In this document: piece by piece, positions 5,853-9,715 of the stretch
Layout: each line of letters opens with the position of its first letter
How positions within the stretch are numbered: position 1 is the stretch's first letter
NCBI GenBank assembly: GCA_017609145.1
Contig: JAFCEM010000026.1
Span: 1-9,715 of the forward strand
Origin: Candidatus Aenigmatarchaeota archaeon
Lineage (GTDB): Archaea > Aenigmatarchaeota > Aenigmatarchaeia > QMZP01
DNA length: 9,715 nucleotides
Direction of reading: 5' to 3'
The notes under the pieces: model-generated
Databases searched by the model: none
Told to the model about the DNA's origin: nothing
What the model saw: the letters and a program-made list of their open reading frames with translations, nothing else
Position numbers and translations under genes: made by a program

Positions 5853-7448
5853 ATGGATTCTGGCAAGAATGATGACTCTGTCAATGTAATAAGGAAGACA
5901 GCCTCACTGTGTCCGGAGTGCCTTAAGCTGCTACAGGCAGAGATTTTCGAGAGGGGCGGCAAGGTCTGGATCCGCAAGGAATGCCCCGAACACGGGAAGT
6001 TCGAGGACCTTTACTGGGGCGACTATGAGATGTACAAGAGGGCGGAGAAATTCGCCATGGACGGTCGGGGTGTTTCAAATCCCAATGTGAAAAAAGATGG
6101 CATAGAGTGCCCTTTTGACTGCGGTCTCTGCTCACTCCACAAGAGTCACACAGCACTTGGCAATATTGCAGTAACAAATAGGTGCGACCTGAACTGCTGG
6201 TACTGCTTTTTTTTCGCCGAGAAGGCCGGATACGTCTACGAGCCCTCACTCGGGCAGATAAGAGAGATGCTCAAGAGCCTAAGGAATGAAAAACCCGTTC
6301 CCTGCAACGCCATACAAATAACAGGCGGAGAGCCCTCCCTGAGAAAAGATCTGCTTGACATAATCAGGATGGCTAAGGAGGAGGGCTTTGAGCATGTGCA
6401 GCTGAATACCAATGGTATCAGGCTTTCACAGGACCCAGAGCTGGTCAGGAACGTGAGGAAGGCAGGAGTGAACACAATTTACCTGAGCTTTGATGGTATG
6501 ACTCCGGAGAGCAACCCCAAGAACCACTGGGAGATTCCAAACATACTGAAAAACTGCAGGGATGCAAGTGTAGGTGTGGTCCTTGTGCCCACTGTGATAA
6601 AGGGGGTTAACGACCATGAGATAGGTGAGATGATACGCTTCGGCTTCAGGAACATAGACGTTGTCAGAGCCGTAAACTACCAGCCGGTCTCGCTGGTTGG
6701 GATGATGCCCAGAAAGGAGAGGGACAAGCACAGGATAACTATACCCGACACTATACAGAACATACAGGACCAGACAGATGGACAGATACTAAAGGAGGAC
6801 TTCTACCCTGTTCCTACAATAATGCCTTTCAGCAGACTGGTCGAGGCGTGGCTGAAGAAGCCACAATACGAACTGTCGTCCCATTTTGCGTGTGGTATGG
6901 CCACATATGTTTTCCAGGTTGACGGTAGGATGCTGCCAATAACGCGCTTCCTTGATGTTGATGGTCTTATGGAATATATGAAGGAGAAAACCACTGAGCT
7001 TGAGCAGGGGAAGAACAAATATATGATTGGCCTGAATATGCTCAGGAAGATAGGCTCATTCGTTGACAAGGAGAAGCAACCAAAGGGTTTCAGCATAGCG
7101 AAGATGATATTCAATGCTATTGTCAAGCATGATTATAATGCGCTTGGCAAGTTCCATGAAAAGTCATTGTTCATAGGCATGATGCACTTCCAGGACCTAT
7201 ACAATTACGATATAGAGAGGGTGAAGCGCTGCTGCATACACTATGCAATGCCCGGAGGAAAGATAATACCATTCTGCACTTTCAACGTCATACCCCAGAT
7301 GTACAGAGACAAAGGCCAGAAGGAGCAGGGCATAAACATACCCGAATGGGAGAAGAAGACAGGCAGAAAGCTGAGTGATGAGCTCTATCACAGGGACACA
7401 AAGAAGCTCGAATCAAGCGAGGAATACAGGAAAACGTACGGGAAGTAG
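5853..7448 (+). CDS. Radical SAM protein of the tetraether synthase (Tes / MJ0619) family
   Basis: A 531-residue iron-sulfur enzyme. The radical SAM cluster motif is C111-x3-C115-x2-C118 (C-D-L-N-C-W-Y-C), followed by the G-G-E motif at 158-160. Ahead of it are a C-P-E-C pair (C20, C23), C44 in C-P-E-H-G, and C-P-F-D-C-G-L-C (C86, C90, C93). Near the end are C347, the pair C460-C461, and C475. This many-cysteine layout, with the K-S-H-T stretch just before the radical SAM core, matches the Methanocaldococcus MJ0619 family. One member is the tetraether lipid synthase that joins two archaeol tails into a GDGT membrane lipid. The same family was earlier studied as class D methyltransferases acting on methanopterin. 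The exact substrate here cannot be told from sequence. The start at 5853 has a TATA box 25 bases upstream. A terminator-like hairpin follows the stop. Confidence 0.9.
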   Translation: MDSGKNDDSVNVIRKTASLCPECLKLLQAEIFERGGKVWIRKECPEHGKFEDLYWGDYEMYKRAEKFAMDGRGVSNPNVKKDGIECPFDCGLCSLHKSHTALGNIAVTNRCDLNCWYCFFFAEKAGYVYEPSLGQIREMLKSLRNEKPVPCNAIQITGGEPSLRKDLLDIIRMAKEEGFEHVQLNTNGIRLSQDPELVRNVRKAGVNTIYLSFDGMTPESNPKNHWEIPNILKNCRDASVGVVLVPTVIKGVNDHEIGEMIRFGFRNIDVVRAVNYQPVSLVGMMPRKERDKHRITIPDTIQNIQDQTDGQILKEDFYPVPTIMPFSRLVEAWLKKPQYELSSHFACGMATYVFQVDGRMLPITRFLDVDGLMEYMKEKTTELEQGKNKYMIGLNMLRKIGSFVDKEKQPKGFSIAKMIFNAIVKHDYNALGKFHEKSLFIGMMHFQDLYNYDIERVKRCCIHYAMPGGKIIPFCTFNVIPQMYRDKGQKEQGINIPEWEKKTGRKLSDELYHRDTKKLESSEEYRKTYGK

Positions 7449-7456
7449 CTGTTGCC

Positions 7457-7480
7457 CCGAATAACCGATTCGGTTTTTTT
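7457..7480 (+). terminator. Intrinsic-type terminator after the radical SAM gene
   Basis: CCGAAT (7457-7462) and ATTCGG (7468-7473) form a perfect 6-bp stem around a 5-base loop, followed at once by seven T. It begins 9 bases after the stop codon. The T-run alone is a typical archaeal termination signal. The same T-run, with the AA that follows, is centred about 26 bases before the next start codon and may also serve as that gene's TATA element. Confidence 0.7.
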
Positions 7481-7505
7481 AAGCAAGCGCGCATATTAAT
7501 TATAT

Positions 7506-8861
7506 ATGGTTGACATAACACTGACCGTGACTTATTTTGCCGTGCTTCTGGGCTTCGGTGTTGTCATAGCCAATGCCCTGAAAAGGGCAAAGATACCCGA
7601 TACGTTCTTCCTGCTGATATTTGGCCTCATAATGGGGCCTACGATATTCGGAAGCGCGTGGATGATGCAGTACATGAACGTGACGCTTGTTGATGTGAGC
7701 CAGATGGGAGCAATCCCCGACTTCCTCAGAACCCTTGCACTGATACTCGTGGTGTTCCTGGGCACGTTTAACTTGAGCTTCAGGGTGTTCAAGAAGTTCT
7801 CGGTAACCTCAATCAAGCTGGCATTCCTTGGCGTTGTATTCAACACGGTTTTCCTTGGTGTTGTTTCGCACTTCATATTCAGTTTCGACTGGCTTTATGC
7901 GTTTCTGTTCGGTGCTGTCATAAGCGGCACGGGCACTGGTGTGCTGTTCGCCTTCCAGGATGTACTGAAACATTCGAAGAAGTCGCTGCGCATACTGACA
8001 GTGGAATCCATATTCAACACACCACTCTGTGTCATACTACCCATACTGTTCCTTGATCTCGTTGCGCTCCAGCCCGGAGCCCTTATAGAACCCCTGAAGT
8101 ACATGTCACAGTTCTGGCAGATGATAGCGGCCGGTGTGGGCACGGGGCTTATAATAGGGATTGCTGTCTCAGGCATAATGAAGAAGATGATGAAACAGTA
8201 CAGTGTATTGCTGCTGTTCTCGGTTTCCCTAATAACATATGCCCTGGCCGAACTCATTGGAGGCTCGGGCATGCTTGCGGTGGCCATATGCGGGCTCATA
8301 GCAGGAAACATGGTCTTCCCGTACAAGAAGGAGATAAAGCGCTTTGACGATCATCTATCCGAAATGCTTCGGATATCGGTCTTCACCCTGTTGGGCGCGC
8401 AGGTTGCGCTCTTCATAACAATGCAGGAGTTCATAATGGCGCTGGTGTTCTTCTTCATAATGTTCTTCTCAAGGGCACTTTTCGTGGTTCCCCTCGTATA
8501 CAAGATGAAGGGAGAGCTTAACAGGAAGGATATAATATTCCTTAACTTCGTGGCGCCTAGGGGGCTTGCAACAGCAGCCATAGCTCCCATAGTAGTCTCG
8601 ACCATAATAGCGGTTGGTGGAGGGGGCGAGCCCTTCATGACAATTGCAAACAGCATGATGAATATGATATTCCTTATAATACTCTTCTCCATACTTTTCA
8701 GTACCATCGTTGCAGGCATGATAGGGCATTTCTCAAAGGGTGAGGAAAGCACAAAAAAGAGCAAGACAAAAGAGGAAAAGATTATGGAGAAAGCCGAGAA
8801 AACCAGCGAGAGAAAGCGCGAACTCAGCCAAGAAGATATAATGGAAATGGCAGAGAGCTGA
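7506..8861 (+). CDS. CPA-type cation/proton antiporter relative lacking motif aspartates
   Basis: A 451-residue integral membrane protein with about 12 hydrophobic segments over residues 5-408, built like NhaP/Kef-type sodium or potassium/proton exchangers. Family marks are the N-terminal P-D-T-F-F-L-L-I-F-G-L-I-M-G-P stretch, E167 in V-E-S-I-F-N (usual form E-S-L-x-N-D), and P351-R352-G in F-V-A-P-R-G-L-A-T-A, which carries the conserved arginine. Two key acids are missing: where exchangers have T-D-P after I-S-x, this protein has T142-G143-T144, and where they have N-D it has N171-T172. The last 40 residues are a charged, lysine- and glutamate-rich cytoplasmic tail with coiled-coil character. 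It may therefore move a different ion, work by another mechanism, or act as a sensor. The ATG at 7506 fits a TATA-like T-rich box about 26 bases upstream. It converges on the aminotransferase with a 12-base gap. Confidence 0.9.
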   Translation: MVDITLTVTYFAVLLGFGVVIANALKRAKIPDTFFLLIFGLIMGPTIFGSAWMMQYMNVTLVDVSQMGAIPDFLRTLALILVVFLGTFNLSFRVFKKFSVTSIKLAFLGVVFNTVFLGVVSHFIFSFDWLYAFLFGAVISGTGTGVLFAFQDVLKHSKKSLRILTVESIFNTPLCVILPILFLDLVALQPGALIEPLKYMSQFWQMIAAGVGTGLIIGIAVSGIMKKMMKQYSVLLLFSVSLITYALAELIGGSGMLAVAICGLIAGNMVFPYKKEIKRFDDHLSEMLRISVFTLLGAQVALFITMQEFIMALVFFFIMFFSRALFVVPLVYKMKGELNRKDIIFLNFVAPRGLATAAIAPIVVSTIIAVGGGGEPFMTIANSMMNMIFLIILFSILFSTIVAGMIGHFSKGEESTKKSKTKEEKIMEKAEKTSERKRELSQEDIMEMAES

Positions 8862-8873
8862 TATCCGCAGTAT

Positions 8874-9715
8874 TTATAATTTTTTCAGGCAGTTATCAAG
8901 AATATCCAACCCGTTCTCAAACTCTTCTTTTGTTATGACAAGGGGCGGGGCTATCCTTGCTGTTGACTGGCCTCCGTTCAGCAGAAGCATCCCGTCCCTG
9001 AAAGCATTGTTCAGCAGTCGGACCATTTTGTCGTGCGCAGGCGCCTTTGTTTTTCTGTCCTTTACCAACTCTATGCCCAGCATGAGACCCAGTCCCCTCA
9101 CATCACCTATGCAATTGTGCCGCTCTTTCATCTCTTTCAGTCTCCTCAACCCCAGCCTGCCAAGGGTTTCTGCGTTCTTCCAGAGCCTGTTCTTTTTGAT
9201 GAATCCTATTGACGCAAGGGCTGCTGCACAGGACAGGGGATTGCCTGAGAAAGTGGAGGCGTGTGCGCCTTTGGGCCAGGTCATTATTTCTTTCCTTGCA
9301 ACGCAGGCACCGAGTGGCATGCCGCCCGCTATCCCTTTTGCAAGGCATATCACATCCGGCTTCACGCCGAAGATGTCCGAGGCGAACCATTTCCCCGAAC
9401 GCGCGAAACCTGTCTGCACCTCGTCTGCTATGTAAAGGAAATCGTGCTTTTTGCACAGCTTCTTCAGCTCCCTGTGGAAATCTTTTGGCGGTACTATATA
9501 CCCGTCCTCACCCTGTACTGGCTCGACTATGATCGCAGTAACCTCGTCTGGCGGGATTACCCTTTTGAGCATGACGTCTTCCAGATACCTGAGGCATTCA
9601 AACTCACATTCCGGATATTCCTTCTCGAACGGGCAACGGTAACAATAGGGGTAGGGTGTGTGCGAGACCCCTGGCACAAGCGGGCCGAAGTGGTCCCTGT
9701 GTATGAGTTTTGAGC
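8874..9715 (-). CDS. Class III PLP-dependent aminotransferase, N-terminus missing
   Basis: The C-terminal 279 residues are visible; the frame stays open to the window edge and the start lies beyond it. Fold-type I class III marks are clear: E-P-V-Q-G-E-D-G-Y, then A-D-E-V-Q-T-G-F-A-R-S-G (visible D97, which contacts the pyridine nitrogen of PLP), then the Schiff-base lysine in L-A-K-G-I-A-G-G-M-P-L-G (visible K126), then T-F-S-G-N-P. The P-Y-C-Y-R-C-P-F segment with further cysteines (visible residues about 24-40) is typical of the archaeal branch annotated as 4-aminobutyrate, acetylornithine or ornithine aminotransferase; some Pyrococcus members act on ornithine or as amino acid racemases. 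The amino donor cannot be told from sequence. A GTG in frame at 9677 is not the start, because the coding match runs on upstream of it (K-L-I-H-R-D-H-F-G-P-L). Confidence 0.95.
   Translation of the reverse strand, partial: SKLIHRDHFGPLVPGVSHTPYPYCYRCPFEKEYPECEFECLRYLEDVMLKRVIPPDEVTAIIVEPVQGEDGYIVPPKDFHRELKKLCKKHDFLYIADEVQTGFARSGKWFASDIFGVKPDVICLAKGIAGGMPLGACVARKEIMTWPKGAHASTFSGNPLSCAAALASIGFIKKNRLWKNAETLGRLGLRRLKEMKERHNCIGDVRGLGLMLGIELVKDRKTKAPAHDKMVRLLNNAFRDGMLLLNGGQSTARIAPPLVITKEEFENGLDILDNCLKKL

Noticed and set aside
1..9715. CRISPR arrays, insertion sequences, defence genes
   Set aside because: No regularly spaced repeats, no transposase-like frames and no terminal inverted repeats were seen.

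Overview
The window is archaeal. The main evidence is a class I archaeal CCA-adding enzyme, an archaeal DnaG-type Toprim protein, the small RNA polymerase subunit Rpo10/RpoN, a DUF63 membrane protein, and a radical SAM enzyme of the family that holds the tetraether lipid synthase Tes. TATA-like boxes lie about 25 bases upstream of several start codons, as expected for leaderless archaeal transcripts. GC content looks moderate, except for an AT-rich stretch at about 3300-3720. The sequence style (short basic-rich proteins, a lone rpoN, unusual variants of common families) suggests a DPANN or other uncultivated lineage, but I cannot place it from this window and that is inference only.

Layout. 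(1) Positions 1-2279 on the minus strand are a likely three-gene unit: cca, then a small single-pass membrane protein, then a DUF63 multi-pass membrane protein cut off by the left edge. (2) A compact divergent promoter region at about 2280-2365 separates cca from a plus-strand gene for a protein with four CBS domains. (3) Positions 3203-3432 are non-coding with several small inverted repeats. (4) A plus-strand run follows: a 63-residue unknown protein, a small Toprim protein (UPF0292-like) and dnaG. The Toprim frame overlaps the start of dnaG by 110 bases. (5) rpoN converges on dnaG, with a hairpin between them. (6) A 318-base divergent intergenic region with no convincing gene follows. (7) Next come the radical SAM gene, an intrinsic-terminator-like hairpin, and a CPA-type cation/proton antiporter relative. 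(8) A class III PLP-dependent aminotransferase converges on the antiporter and runs off the right edge.

Most genes are housekeeping: tRNA 3'-end maturation (cca), RNA processing or exosome association (dnaG, perhaps with the small Toprim protein), transcription (rpoN), and membrane lipid or ion physiology (radical SAM enzyme, antiporter). I see no defence system, CRISPR array, insertion sequence or tRNA gene. The points most worth checking are the antiporter relative lacking both aspartates expected in its ion-binding motifs, the long overprinted basic tail at the Toprim/dnaG junction, the RG-rich linker and extra C-terminal domain of DnaG, and the cysteine-rich Tes-like radical SAM protein.
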